A DNA stretch of 60,000 nucleotides, from the NCBI RefSeq assembly GCF_032854445.1, contig NC_088300.1:14851191-14911190 (forward strand), in the 5' to 3' direction. The translations under genes and the position numbers were made by a program. Positions 1-11,271 of this stretch are shown piece after piece. The first letter of the stretch is position 1. Every line of letters starts with the position of its first letter. This DNA is from Liolophura sinensis. Its lineage: Eukaryota > Mollusca > Polyplacophora > Chitonida > Chitonidae. A model generated the notes under the pieces. The model worked only from the letters and a program-made list of their open reading frames with translations. It was not told the origin of the DNA and did not search any database.

Positions 1-29
1 GATATAGTTACTTTTTACCTACTTTGCAG

Positions 30-62
30 ATAACTCATTTTACTGGTTGGAAACAGGTCCAG
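30..62 (+). CDS. CA-A exon with FYWLETGP (33-nt microexon)
   Basis: Acceptor tttgcag at 23-29, donor gtaagt at 63. The exon reads NSFYWLETGP, equivalent to the W-x-Y-x-GP start of alpha-CA domains. It starts with two bases of a split codon and ends with one, matching the next exon. Confidence 0.85.
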
Positions 63-3000
63 GTAAGTGTCTAGTTCTTATGATAGTTGTTATCATAGTT
101 TTATGATGGTTCTTAGCCAATAGTGCTCCATATAAACATTTATAAAGCCTCTTGCAATTTGGCCAACATGATGTTGTGTCTACCAAGAACAGATATGTGC
201 ATGTACCCCGCCCGTTTTAACTAGACTAGTTAACAGGATTTCATTACCAATAAGGTATCAAAATCCAATTGTGTACGCCCACAGATTCATAATTTCAAGT
301 CCATTAATTTTGTTATATCCTATACGAAATGCAAGATGCAAATGGTGAACCATATAATAATTATACTCTGTAGATTATTGCGGTATATACCAGACAATGG
401 CCAATTAAAATGATGCCATGAACTTAAAACTTAAGGCGATACGTGTGTATCAAATCTTCATTACTTGTTCAGAATTCCATTACAATCAGTTGACATTATC
501 GGAAAATCTCTGCCTTCAATAATTTTAAAATACGTGTACATCAAACAAATAACTCATAAGGATAGATTAACTGAGAGGTTCTTGTTACATTATAGCCAAC
601 ATGTACGATTGTTTTGATGTTGGTTTTTCCGGCAAAGATATTAGAGTATGTCTGTCGAGCATTTGGTGCTGTATTTTCTCAGATCCTAAAGGTTGGATTG
701 CGGACAACCCTCTGTGTGGAGGCCTACAGCAGTCTCCTATTGATATCCGGGACGAACATGTCGTCATCAACCCCAGGCTGGGGGAAATATTCTTTACTGG
801 TTACGATGAAGTCCGGGTTGAACCGCTCACTTTGTTAAATTCAGGCAAAAACGGTATGTAATGCTGACGTGACGCTGAATTCTAAAAATCCATCAGTGTA
901 TTCAAAATGCTTGAGGACTTCAACTGGACCCATTCAGGCAGAAAATTATTTATCATGCACACCGTTTATACGGTTTTTCGACGACATTTTGATTAAAATT
1001 TATATTAACTCCTATATTAAAAATAATTTGATGGGCCAGATATTTATGTTATGTAATATCTAAATCGTTTCCTTCCAGTTTCATAAATAACTATTATATT
1101 CTCATTAATAACAGCTGCTAAGGTAAAGCCTTTTCAATTAGATATTTTTCATAAGTTGCCTAATTTTTAAAACGTAGAGAGTTCTATTTCAGAATAAGTT
1201 TTAAAAACAGGATAAAACCTATTCTTAAATAAGCCTACTAAATATGTTTAAATTCTCAAAACAGCTTCCAGTTAAAATCTTTCAACGCATTCTTCATGCC
1301 CTGCTTTTCAATTTCAGCAAAGATTACTGGTTTCGATCCACCTGTTTCAATAGTGGGTGGAGGGCTTTTGGCCAGTAGGTATGAGCTTGCCGAAATTCAT
1401 TTCCATTGGGGCTCCAACAGCACGACAGGGGCTGAGCACACCGTCAACGGACGGATTTTCCCTCTGGAGGTTAGTGAATACCGTGGGTGTTATGAAGATA
1501 TGCTACACCCGCACCTGTTTCAGGTAGTGCCTTCACGGATACGTGTAGGTGTAGGTGTAGTCCACACTAAGCCCTTAGAACGTAGTGCCTTCACGGATAC
1601 GTGTAGGTGTAGGTGTAGTCCACACTAAGCCCTTAGAACGTTGAACTTTAATGTTACCCTGACAAAATTCAAGCTCCTCGGCTGTGGAACAGGACGTAGA
1701 ACATCAGAAATCTATGGCATAAATCTCCTTATTCAAGACTCGAAGTAGCTCTTAAGTAATCTACTTGGCCTGTAATCACGATCATACTATTGCTCAGTCA
1801 AACGATGGAATGTAACCTGTATTCACACAGCAATGTATTATCCAACAACTCATTTCTTATGAGTTATGTTTAAAGAACTATTTCTTTTATGAGAAGAACA
1901 TCTAAATTTATTTACTGTATTGTTTGCCTTCTTAGAATATTCTGGTCAATATGTCAACATCAAAATAAAACCCTGCATTGCCTGAAGTGCCATGATAATT
2001 ACATGCTTCGTGACGGAAGATTGCACACATGCATTTCTGCATTCCCTTTACAACGCATGCGCAGCTCTGAAAACCTTAGTCTTATCACTGCCACCACTTG
2101 ACACACTGGGCCTCTCGAACCTGTGCAACGCACAAAAACTTGTTTATGTTTAGCCTCACCACTGGCGTCCTCTAGCGGAACTATCTAGTCAGCATTCATC
2201 AATGGAATTTTTACAGAAATTGGTTAGAATCATGTTGCACATACTTCAGACATTATGTGTATAGGTATAAAGTATTATTAGAAATACAGGTTGAAACAGA
2301 GCATTCGTGCTTTCTTCGTCTCTCATCATCGTAACCTCAGTGATCTCGGGGTTGTTCAAGATTTCTGTACAAAATTTGCTAGTTGGTGATAGTGATCGAT
2401 GGAACGTAGAAAACGGCGAATGCGCTGTAAGGAGCATAGTATTTCTGATTGACTGACGTCATCAGGGCAATTATGTATTCACGTAACCCGAAAAGGAGAT
2501 CGCGACTGGTTTAAGTAAGACTGACAGTAATATGAAAGAGAGGAACATTACAACCTACTTTATTGCCAGTCACGAGAACAATACATATGCCTGAGTGGGT
2601 TTTAATTTATTCATTTATTTTAAGTATTTCCTGACTTACATCTGTCCCCAGTGTAAATTTAATGAGCACATTCATTGATTGCGTGATTTATTTTTTGACA
2701 GATGCATTTGGTTCATTTTTCGAAGACCTACGACACCTTCGCAAACTCTGTGGACCGGCCGCAGGGTCTGGCTGTACTGGGGGTACTGTTTGAGGTAGGA
2801 GTCTTGCCTCATAGTTACACCTAATAATCTACACAAGCACCTTTCGCTTAAGATTGACGCCAACTGAAGTTTTTAGTTACAATTTCACAATGTCATTTTT
2901 GACCGCAGTCAAAATTGAAAATACAATTTCAGGGCTTATTTTTGAACCCTGGACAGTTTTGGCCGCCTCGTAATGTTGAAAGCATTGCAGCGAATTAAAA

Positions 3001-6000
3001 CCGATACGTTTCGTCAGAGTATACAGATACAAAATGCTTCTGTCCCGTCCACTTTTCCTGGTGTGACGTCACCCACAAACACATGACGTCATCAATCGCT
3101 GACGTATATCCACAAATGACGCTGCCCTTTCAAATGCTCGACGTCATCCCAGCATAAATGCCTTACTCAACGTCACATCTGCCTGATTCGGCGTCGTAAA
3201 TTGAATATTATCACTTCACATCAGGAAAATTTTACGGACACAGCCGAAGATTTTTTTTTTCAAGGAATCTTCAGTTGTATTGGTAAAATAGTGTTATTCA
3301 TCAAAATCCTGTTGAAACTTTCTTTCTTTTCTTGGTGTTTTATGCCGTACTCAAGAATATTTCACTTATACGACGGCGGCCAGCATTATGGTGGGTGGAA
3401 AACGGGCAGAGCCCGGGGGAAACCCACGACCATCCGCAGGTTGCTGCAAGACCTTCCCACGTACGGCCGAAGAGGAAGCAACATGAGCTGGACTTGAACT
3501 CACAGCGACCGCATTGGTGAGGGGCTTCTGGGTCATCACGCTGACATTTTAAATCTTTGATTTTAAAAGTCAGGCGTTGATTTGTTGAATTGTCCCCCTG
3601 ATTTTGATCCGTCCACATTTTGGTACCTTTCACATTGGAAATAAGTTATTGAATGGTATGTATTTTCCTATTCCATTTGACAAAAATTATGAATTCTTAT
3701 TTTTGTGTTGATATCCCCTCGCTATGTCGCTCCACATAAAGGGATAGACCTGGTGTCGTCATGAATGTGACGTCATGTCGGGTGGCTTCGGTACATATGT
3801 ATGACGTCATAAAGAGCGCCGTATGTTTACATATGTCGGCTTTCGGGACCAGCAGTCTAGAACATGTGTAGTCATAATGTTGAAAGCCCCCCGTGCCTCA
3901 TTCGCCTGCCAAACAAGTATAAGCCTTAAAATTTTACACGTTTTTAACAATATTGTCATAATAATAATTCTGATAAAAAATATCCTTAACGCAACTCTGT
4001 TATTTTGCAGATTACCACTGAAAGCAATCCGACTTATGACCCTATCATCGGCCTACTTAGTAATATCACCCATGCAGGTATAAAGAATAGCGAAATGTTA
4101 TAAATTATATCCAGAATCCCAAGACGCCTTATGCCTGAGTAAAATGCCTATTAGTTAATTCCGGCCAATAGAAATTATGTGAAATTGCATGGATACTTAA
4201 TGAAATCTTTCTGATTTATACATAACGTTTTCGACATAATTCTGATTGTAAATAACTCTTTTGTGCGCGTCGAGATGACGATGTTTGCTCAGTGTATTGC
4301 AAATTTCATTCATTTATTTAAATGTTGTATCGTTTTTGTTTCCCTACCTGTATACAGTGAGTATAAAAAAACATCCAGGGCATGCATTTTTTCATTCGTT
4401 GTTGTTTTGAACAGGTGACAACGTGACTTTACCGCCAATTTCAATCCGCTCGTTACTCCCCCAAAACGTGGATAGCTTTTGGCGTTACCGAGGAAGTCTC
4501 ACCACACCTCCGTGCTACGAGAGCGTAATGTGGACAGTGTTTAAGGAGCAGATAAAGTTGTCAGAGAGTCAGGTATAGTATACACACTTCAGTTGTCCAC
4601 AATCAAATCTTATTCATCCTTTGATGACATCGTGTCAAGAAATGCCTATAGATTCCTTCGATACATTATTTCTAAGTCAATCCATTCCAGTAGATCGAAT
4701 CAAAAAATTACAGGCGAATCTGGGGGCAAAAACGAATCGATCGTCGCAAATCCAATCGAATTTTTGCTGTTATTTTACACATGCCCAAATAATTACCTTT
4801 CACAAATATCAACTTCGTCTACGCATGTCACCTTGCCGCTCAAAATCTGTGATAAAGTTCGCCAGTAAAATTGGGTTGATTTACAACTATTCCAAACTTT
4901 AGAATCATTTTAACACTATAAATAGTACGAGCCTGATATTTTCTGAAAGGCAATAATTTGAGCTATTCTTGGTTAATAGAAAAAAAATTGATTTCATTCG
5001 CTAATATTTATTTCTTGCCAAAATCTCCTGTATAGGCCCTTTAATGGGTTTCTCTGTAAATAGGACCTCGATGTGTATTCGGTTTGTAAACAACGCAAGA
5101 GTGAAATATACACAGATGGCCTGATCATCTGTTAATTAGTTGACAGAGATTTAGAAGATTCAGGAACAAGTGAAGGATAACTACATGTACATGAGTATTT
5201 AAATATGCACAATAAGACGTAGTTTTACCACTGTTGACTCTTATGTAAAACATTGACGAGGGCTATTGAAATAGTAACCTTGCAGTTAAATCCTGCAAGC
5301 CAAAAAAACTTTTTTTTACAGTAAATACGAGTGGCCTTTCTTTGCGAATAAACTGACAGTCTCTGCCAAGAGTCGACGAGTATTTAACTAAGCAGGTTTG
5401 CTGGTTCGATATATGGTGAAGTGTGGCGGCTTTTCAGACAAAGAGGCAATAATAATCAGACACTAAACGGCTAGAGACTGTCATCCATGTTGTTGCTTTC
5501 TTTACAGTTTGAAGCCTTCCGAGGTCTCAGGACCACTGAGAATGGCGTAGAGCTCTCCATATCGGACAATTTTCGTCCAACGCAACCTATAAATACCAGA
5601 ATTATTGAGGAATGTGATCCCGGTGCATTGCCAGAGACACAAGTCACACCGGTGGCGGCAGAAACAAGACAAACAGTAAAAACAACACAGGCGGCAGAAA
5701 CAACCCAGGCGGTAGAAACAACACAAGCGGTAGAAACACCACAGCCGGTAGAAACACCACAGGCGGTAGAAACACCACAGCCGGTAGAAACACCACAGGC
5801 GGTAGAAACAACCCAGGCGGTAGAAACAACACAAGCGGTAGAAACACCACAGCCGGTAGAAACACCACAGGCGGTAGAAACAACACAGGCGGTAGGAACA
5901 ACACAGGCGGTAGAAAAAACACAGGCGGTAGAAACACCACAGGCGGTAGAAACAACACATGCGGTAGAAACACAACAGGCGGTAGAAACAACACAGGCGG

Positions 6001-6350
6001 TAGATACAACACAGGCGGTAGAAACACCACAGGCGATAGAAACACCACAGGTGCCCAATACACCACAAGCGCCCAAAATACCACCAGCGCCCAAAACACC
6101 ACCAGCGGAAGAAAAAACACAGGTAGACCGTGTGGTGAAAATTGCCCGTCCTAGAAATCCGGTACAAAAGTACGAGTACTATCCAGTACCGATATATTCA
6201 GGAGGCCAGCAGGTACCCAGTAAAAAATGCCATCCCAGTCTATCATTCTGTCTCGAGAAAGATAATAAGACCTTCCAATCCTGTCAGATATGTTGTCCGA
6301 AAGAATTACGTACCAAACCGCGGCCGACCTTACAATCTTATCAGACATAA
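30..6350 (+). CDS. Secreted-type alpha-carbonic anhydrase with Thr/Gln/Val repeat tail (CA-A), 5' end outside window
   Basis: Alpha-carbonic anhydrases interconvert CO2 and bicarbonate; in shell-forming animals they supply carbonate for mineral. Seven exons join in frame with consensus splice sites: 30-62, 683-853, 1318-1469, 2702-2794, 4011-4077, 4415-4572 and 5508-6350. Visible family motifs are QSPIDI in exon 2, IHFHWG (zinc ligands equivalent to His94 and His96) and GAEHTVNG in exon 3, MHLVHF (third zinc His) in exon 4, SLTTPPC (gatekeeper Thr199) in exon 6, and NFRPTQP closing the domain in exon 7. The position of the usual proton-shuttle His64 is Lys (NSGKN). The signal-peptide exon must lie left of the window. 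After the domain comes a hexapeptide repeat tail, then a Pro-rich and basic end whose frame is uncertain. A catalytically competent CA is strongly supported; a role in mineralisation is inferred from the tail. Confidence 0.93.
683..853 (+). CDS. CA-A exon with QSPIDI motif
   Basis: Acceptor tctcag, donor gtatgt. Encodes WIADNPLCGGLQQSPIDI, the canonical alpha-CA N-terminal region, and ends at LLNSGKN just before the zinc-site exon. Phase 1 at both ends. The in-frame ATG at 601 lies upstream of the acceptor and is not a start. Confidence 0.93.
1318..1469 (+). CDS. CA-A zinc-site exon (IHFHWG, AEHTVNG)
   Basis: Acceptor atttcag, donor gttagt. Contains two of the three zinc-binding histidines (H-F-H), the conserved Glu of GAEHTVNG, and the terminal Glu that precedes the third His in the next exon. 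Confidence 0.95.
1524..1639 (+). repeat. 58-bp direct tandem duplication in CA-A intron
   Basis: Two copies (1524-1581 and 1582-1639) starting gtagtgccttcacggatacg and ending at cccttagaac look identical. Each contains three GTGTAG(G) steps. The near-identity suggests a recent event. Confidence 0.9.
2702..2794 (+). CDS. CA-A exon with third zinc histidine (MHLVHF)
   Basis: Acceptor tgacag, donor gtagga; 31 codons, phase 0. MHLVHF supplies the third zinc ligand. The GLAVLGVLFE strand is typical of the CA beta-sheet core. Confidence 0.94.
3064..3809. promoter_or_regulatory. Cluster of CRE-like TGACGTCA palindromes in CA-A introns
   Basis: Perfect TGACGTCA occurs at 3064-3071, 3084-3091, 3768-3775 and 3802-3809, with CGACGTCA at 3139-3146 and another TGACGTCA at 2454-2461. 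TGACGTCA is the CREB/ATF consensus. All lie in the CA-A introns after exons 3 and 4. Regulatory function is inference only. Confidence 0.35.
3332..3545 (-). mobile_element. tRNA-derived SINE copy 1 (3' portion and body)
   Basis: Matches the family seen at 8388-8636 (gccgtactcaagaatatttc and cgtacggccgaagagg blocks). In this copy similarity stops at cacgctgac, so the tRNA-like head is mostly missing. The element reads 5'-3' on the minus strand. Confidence 0.85.
4011..4077 (+). CDS. CA-A exon with NPTYDPIIGLLSNITHAG
   Basis: Acceptor ttttgcag, donor gtataa. The NPxYDPII..L..ITHAG pattern matches the helix between the two halves of alpha-CA domains. It contains a possible N-glycosylation site (NIT). 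Ends phase 1. Confidence 0.9.
4415..4572 (+). CDS. CA-A exon with SLTTPPC gatekeeper motif
   Basis: Acceptor tgaacag, donor gtatag. Encodes WRYRGSLTTPPCYESVMW, with the gatekeeper Thr and the conserved Trp. At 158 nt it serves as the reference for the 159-nt broken paralogue exon at 16073-16231. Confidence 0.95.
5508..6350 (+). CDS. CA-A last exon: domain end plus ETTQAV repeat tail
   Basis: Acceptor tttacag. The exon closes the CA domain with DNFRPTQPINTR, then reads a spacer (EECDPGALPETQ), about 22 imperfect hexapeptides of ETTQAV/ETPQPV type (5661-6056), a Pro/Ala-rich stretch and a basic RPRNPVQKYEYYP segment. In this frame it stops at 6348-6350. The +1 frame stays open to 6414 and is richer in the basic Pro/Asn/Tyr style, so the true C-terminus may be there. 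Confidence 0.85.
   Translation, partial: FEAFRGLRTTENGVELSISDNFRPTQPINTRIIEECDPGALPETQVTPVAAETRQTVKTTQAAETTQAVETTQAVETPQPVETPQAVETPQPVETPQAVETTQAVETTQAVETPQPVETPQAVETTQAVGTTQAVEKTQAVETPQAVETTHAVETQQAVETTQAVDTTQAVETPQAIETPQVPNTPQAPKIPPAPKTPPAEEKTQVDRVVKIARPRNPVQKYEYYPVPIYSGGQQVPSKKCHPSLSFCLEKDNKTFQSCQICCPKELRTKPRPTLQSYQT
5661..6056 (+). repeat. 18-bp coding minisatellite (22 units) in CA-A tail
   Basis: Tandem 18-mers of the type gaaacaacacaggcggta encode [E-T-T/P-Q-A/P-V]. Changes between units fall mostly at the third residue (T or P) and fifth residue (A or P). The array contains no stop in several frames on either strand, which creates long spurious antisense frames. Confidence 0.95.
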
Positions 6351-6414
6351 TGTTCAAAACAATAATCATGTCCGACATTCAAAATACGGCCGGTTCTATA
6401 AAGTTAAGCAGTGA

Positions 6415-7300
6415 ATGATTTTGTGTAATTCTGTTGACACTTCTATCCATTCCTATACCAGAGTTCTGTCCTGTACATTGCACAAACTCTGTCAAAATAT
6501 CCACATTTATTCTGATCCAAATGATGTTTTCGCTGGACTCGCTGGATCGCATAGTTTACTGCTGTACAGAATGTTAGGCTCTGTGTGCCTAGTTTGTCCT
6601 TTGTCAGGCCCATGCTGTGTTATCTGTCCTGTTGTCAGTCCCAGTCTGTGTTTTCTGTCCTGTTGTCACGCCCAGTTTGTGTTGTCTGCCATGTTGTCAA
6701 GCCCAGTCTGTGTTGTCTGCCCTGTTGTCACGCCTAGTCTTTTTTAATATTTATATAAAATATGTATATTTTAATATACAGTGCAACAAAAGTAAGCCCC
6801 CCCCCCCCACCACCGAAACGTTGTTGATATCTCCCGTTGTATGTACCAGATCGCAATGAACTTTTTCACACAGTAATCCGGCGGACGTGGTATATTAAGG
6901 ATTAACGTGCAGGTGCAGTTGTGCGCTAATGAAAATTTCACAAAAGGAATCAACCAGATTTTTCGACAGCAGTTCTTTATTTTATCACAGAATTCGATCA
7001 TTTTCACTGGATGACTCACATTGGGTTGACTTGACCGGATAGGATAATTAACTGCTATAGTGGTTAAGTCAAGAAATGTTTATTGCGCATAGTCTCGATC
7101 CGAAACCGGTTCAAAATATACAGTTTTAGGATTTAGAATTTGAATAAAAATTAATTTAAAAAGCGTTTAAACACTTGTTTGGTGATTTATTTGAACTGGC
7201 ACAACTTTCTACATTATTTAGGTTATATCTCGATGATCTCTGCTTGTATATAAATCAAGGATGTGCAAAAGACGACATACTTATAGTGTGTAACTGAATG
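6415..7300. other. 3' flank of CA-A
   Basis: Non-coding. It contains a short direct-repeat patch (6590-6740, gtcctgttgtca..cccagtctgtgt units of about 39 bp) and a C9 run near 6798. A possible poly(A) signal AATAAA lies at 7143-7148. No gene is recognised. Confidence 0.4.
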
Positions 7301-7309
7301 CCATGAAAA

Positions 7310-7775
7310 AGACACAAGACAGAAGGCATCACGCACTCACATTGTACGGACACCAGAATGGACGCACTACACAATTACATTATACACCATGCAATCACAT
7401 TAAACTGACACCAGAGATGACGCACCACGCCGTCACATAATACCAACACCAGACATGACGCATCACGCAGTCACACAACACACCACGCAGTCATATAGGC
7501 CCTAATACTGAAACCAGACATGACGCACCACGCAGTCACATAATACCAACACCAGACATGACGCATCACGCGGTCACACCACACACCACGCAGTCAGACT
7601 GACACCAGGCATGACGCACTACGCATTCACATAACACTGACACCAGACATGACGCACCACGCAGTCACATAATACTGGCAGCAGTTATGACTCAACCCAC
7701 AGTCACATAATAAAGACACCAGACATGACACTCCACGCAGTCGCATTAGACTGACACCATGCATGACGCACCACA
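7310..7775 (+). repeat. Degenerate ~40-bp minisatellite (acaccagacatgacgcacca)
   Basis: About eleven imperfect units of acaccagacatgacgcacca followed by cgcagtcacataatactg, with irregular spacing. It is a eukaryotic satellite-like array, not a CRISPR: there are no conserved repeats with unique spacers and no cas genes. Confidence 0.85.
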
Positions 7776-8366
7776 GGGTATACTGACATAGGGCCGACAA
7801 GGGCTGCCCCGTGTTCAGTTAGAGAAAAGCTGTCTACCTATCATGTATAATTGTGAATTCTTGACAGAGTTGATCTTTAAGTATTGTTTATTCAGAATTT
7901 GTGCCCAAGTGACCTGTCAGAATCATTCGTATATGGCTCCTTTATCAGATGACTTTTATTTAACCGTATGACTAAATCTCCCTAGTCTTCTGTATATTGA
8001 TGTTTTTCATATATTTATATTGATATTTATCTGACAAAATGTGAAAACATCATATAATTTCAGTGTACAATAGGACCTATGTCTTTTCTCAAAAACCTCA
8101 TATATTAGTTTTTCGCGACACGTATGTTGAAGATTTTAGTGCATCAGGCCTTGCTCAACATGGGCTTACATTTGCATATTTATTCACTGCATTTTTTTCT
8201 AGATTTGATGTATACAATTAACTAATGAAATGCGTATTATTATGAATGCTAAATAATCCATCGGTGATCTTGTCAGCATCTCAGATGTCATCGTCCTGTG
8301 CCCTGATGAACAAAACTAGCTCATTATATATACAGATATCATCATACAACAATGGCCTTGTTTAAG
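7776..8366. other. Intergenic, nothing recognised
   Basis: AT-rich DNA without convincing exons or repeats between the minisatellite and the SINE. Confidence 0.4.
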
Positions 8367-8367
8367 G

Positions 8368-8636
8368 TTTTTTTTTTTTTTTTCGGGTTGGTGTTTTACG
8401 CCGTACTCAAGAATATTTCACTTATACGACGGCGGCCAGCATTATGGTGGGTGGAAACCGGGCAGAGCCCGGGGAAACCCACGACCATCCGCAGGTTGTT
8501 GCAAGACCTTCCCACGTACGGCCGAAGAGGAAACCAGCATGAGCTGGACTTGAACTCACAGCTACCGCATTGGTGAGAGACTCCTGGGTCCTTACGCTGC
8601 GCTAGCGCGCTGACCGACTGAGCCACGGAGGCCCCC
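8368..8636 (-). mobile_element. Full-length tRNA-derived SINE (copy 2)
   Basis: Read on the minus strand it begins with a tRNA-like head. An A box (tggctcagtcgg, plus 8614-8625) and a B box-like gagttcaagtcca (plus 8545-8557) act as a Pol III promoter. A body follows, then a poly(A) tail (plus-strand T run 8368-8383). The head plus poly(A) layout is that of a retroposed SINE. This is the most complete of seven copies in the window. Confidence 0.9.
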
Positions 8637-10373
8637 CTTCTTTAAGAAAGAATCTCTGCCTGTCTGTCTGTCATTCGATTTTCTCCACACTGACAGCCGT
8701 TCATCCGAGCGACTTCACTTTCCAAGTTTATCTACTGACAACCCAAGAAAGTGAAGTGTTGAGTATTTGAAATTGCGTATTGCTTATATACGCCAAATTA
8801 GGCAAAAATGAAGTCACAAAACGATCTCAGGCTAGAGCAATGTTATCTTCGAAGTCGATCGGACTTGGGCCATGCAAAAAGATCGCGTTGTTTATAATTC
8901 CAGGCGTTGATGCTCCAGGTATACCTTAGAAGGCTTGTTTTTTACCTGTCGGAAGACGGATTTCCTCCCACCATAAAGCTGATCGCCCATAGTATCAGTG
9001 AAATATTCTAGAGTTCGGTGTTAAGAGCAAATCAAATTACAAAATAAAATAAAAACTTAAGGCAAAAAAGCAGTTGAACACCAAACATGTCAAGATAATA
9101 AAAAATGAATTCATGAAGTTTTTAATTTTTTAGGTAAATTTGCTTTTGCTGTTTTACAACCGCTTTGATATGACAATTTTCTAAAAACAGGAGGTGAATA
9201 CAAAATTTAATTTGATTCAAAATTAAAATTTAAAAGGCGTTTCTAGTGACCTAGCGCCTGAACTCATCAAATGAATCATACGACTATTATCTTTGTCACC
9301 CTGCCCACTGTTATATAAGCTGACTTCATGTTCAGTTGTTCACGGTTCCGTGCAAATATACATGTAATATAATCTAGAACAGCTTTTTGACCCAGGGGGT
9401 CAGGGTTTGGACAAAGGTCATATATTAAGAAATGATACAATAATATTAACATAAAGTTTTTTAACTAAACCCATGAACTGCTTTATGTGTGTTAAAACTA
9501 GTTACAAAATGGAACAAAATATTGCGATTTATTGATTCCTCTCAATTTCACTCGTCGGTGTTTAACTGCTTAACTAAATGGAATTAGAGTTCTTATTCAG
9601 TCTAAAAGACGTACTACTTTCTAAGATCTCAAAACTTAACACGATGCAGACAGTCATCAATGGAGTATAGATTACTTTGTGTTAAATATGTCGATCCCAA
9701 TGCACTGTTTTCGTGTATACTGTATATAACTCTGTCAAGGCCAAAGCGAGACATCTTTTTCTGGGTTAAACAGTCATAAAATACGGGGGCAGGGGGGTGC
9801 ACTCTGAGCACATTTCTTGAACGGTTACAAAGTCCATTCCTTGATGAATGCCAAAGTCGAGCCAAAAGTTAAAACTACTTCTTTTCCGTCAAATGTTTAC
9901 ACTCATTAAAGAGACAAGGAGCAAACAAACATAAACATGAGCGATGTAAACAGAATATCCCCATTCGAGATGTCAAAAATGATTATTTGAACAAAACAAA
10001 TAAAAAGACATGCTAACAGGGAATTACGATATGATTTCCAAGTAAATAACAAAAGTAAGTATTTCATGTAATTCTATATTAAATGTGATGACAACACAAC
10101 ATTTGGAGTAATTACAGACCACTGACGTCTAATAAATTGGAATAAACACCACAGTATTCCTTTTGCCTAATTCTACTTAAGCCATGGTGCTAGGGTGGTG
10201 TGAGATATAATCATGTAAATCATTTACCTGAACGCCTAGAATAAAGCTCTAACTGAGGTAAACTAACAAGAGCTGGACTTTCACCTGGTACCTGTGACCG
10301 CTTGTCAACTATCACACTGTCATCACTGCTCTGGTTTTACTCTCCATACTGTAGTCTTCATATATTTTCTTAG
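8637..10373. other. Intergenic, nothing recognised
   Basis: AT-rich, with many short homopolymer runs. No exon with family similarity was found. Confidence 0.4.
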
Positions 10374-10480
10374 TTTCCACCCGGATAATCTAAAATTTGG
10401 TGGTCAATACTACACAAATCCTAAAGGCAAAACACTTACAGAGAGAACAAAAGTGAAGTATATCTTAGAGCAAAGGTCAG
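10374..10480 (+). pseudogene. Possible degenerate CA exon 3-like segment
   Basis: After a good acceptor (tatattttcttag) the frame reads NLKFGGQYYTNPKGKTL, then KVKYILEQ, followed by a donor-like gtcagt. The FGG..(x)..KYILEQ pattern resembles the stretch just before HFHWG in alpha-CA exon 3, but the zinc motif is absent and the start phase does not match CA-A. This is weak evidence. Confidence 0.25.
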
Positions 10481-11131
10481 TAAACACCGTCACCACACAG
10501 CAAACGTATGACTGAATCATTAGTGTATGCTATCAAAAACAACGCGTTTATTGTCAAATAAAACCAAATAAAAGGATAAAATTTAGTCACAAAGTCAAGT
10601 TTACTATACAACTAGGCCTACTACCAAAGGAGACAAGACAGTTTACTAAGCCAGATAGCTAAGCCATTGTTAAGGTATGAGCGGCTCTATTGTCTCTAAT
10701 CATTAAATGTTTATTTGTTGTTTTATTAAAAGTCAGTGTTGTCACCAAAATACGTGTTTGATTGCTTCACATTACTGCTTTGATATTTTTTTTAATATAA
10801 ACTTGCTATTTATATGAACACAGACAGCACGAGATGAAGCTTCCTTGCGCTACATTTGAAGACTTCCTGGAAAACTAACCTACCCTAAAATCGCGACTGG
10901 TCCATTCATCATAATCAAGTTTTATTAGCACAATATTTATCATACTTTCTTTGTTGGGTCTTCAGGTAGCATCACAGATATTCTTTATTAACTAATAATT
11001 ACCATTCATTAAACTGTTTATTGTTCTTTTCCAAGCTAGACATTTATTTTTGAAAGATTGTATAAAACTATTTTGAGTGGTACGCTTATACAATTTTTCC
11101 TAATGAATAGACATTTCTCATCACTCCGCAG

Positions 11132-11271
11132 CCAGATGATGTTTGGCACCTACTTGGACAAGTCTTTACTCCGTACTGTTGTACCACCGAGTTGTGGAGA
11201 TTGAGAGCTCAGCCTGCTGACGTAATCGTTGATGACGCTCGCGTGTGTGGTCCACTCTGGAACAAGCCGGT
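11132..11271 (+). pseudogene. Diverged CA exon 6-like fragment
   Basis: A good acceptor (tctcatcactccgcag) and a strong donor (gtaagc) bound an open 140-nt segment. It reads PDDVWHLLGQVFTPYCC then TTELWRLRAQPADVI. The spacing W..LLG....TPxC.....W aligns residue by residue with the alpha-CA block WTYPGSLTTPP.....W and with PDDIDMF..TPLC.....W of the paralogue at 16073. The gatekeeper Thr position is Phe. It could be a relic exon or part of a fast-evolving CA-related gene. Confidence 0.45.

Noticed and set aside
601-682. ATG at 601 as a start codon for the carbonic anhydrase.
   Set aside because: A consensus acceptor at 681-682 and an in-phase upstream exon at 30-62 show that this is intron.
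5471-6167. Long antisense frames across the CA-A repeat (Cys/Val/Ser/Thr- and Phe/Leu/Pro-rich).
   Set aside because: They arise because the 18-bp repeat has no stops on either strand; the plus-strand frame is fixed by the CA domain.
7310-7775. CRISPR-like regular repeats (also 13 kb and 29.5 kb).
   Set aside because: Units are degenerate and contiguous, without unique spacers, in an animal genome; these are minisatellites.
11132-11271. Insulin-like peptide reading, because of the adjacent cysteines (YCC).
   Set aside because: The Cys spacing does not fit insulin chains, while the W..G....TP.C.....W spacing fits carbonic anhydrase.
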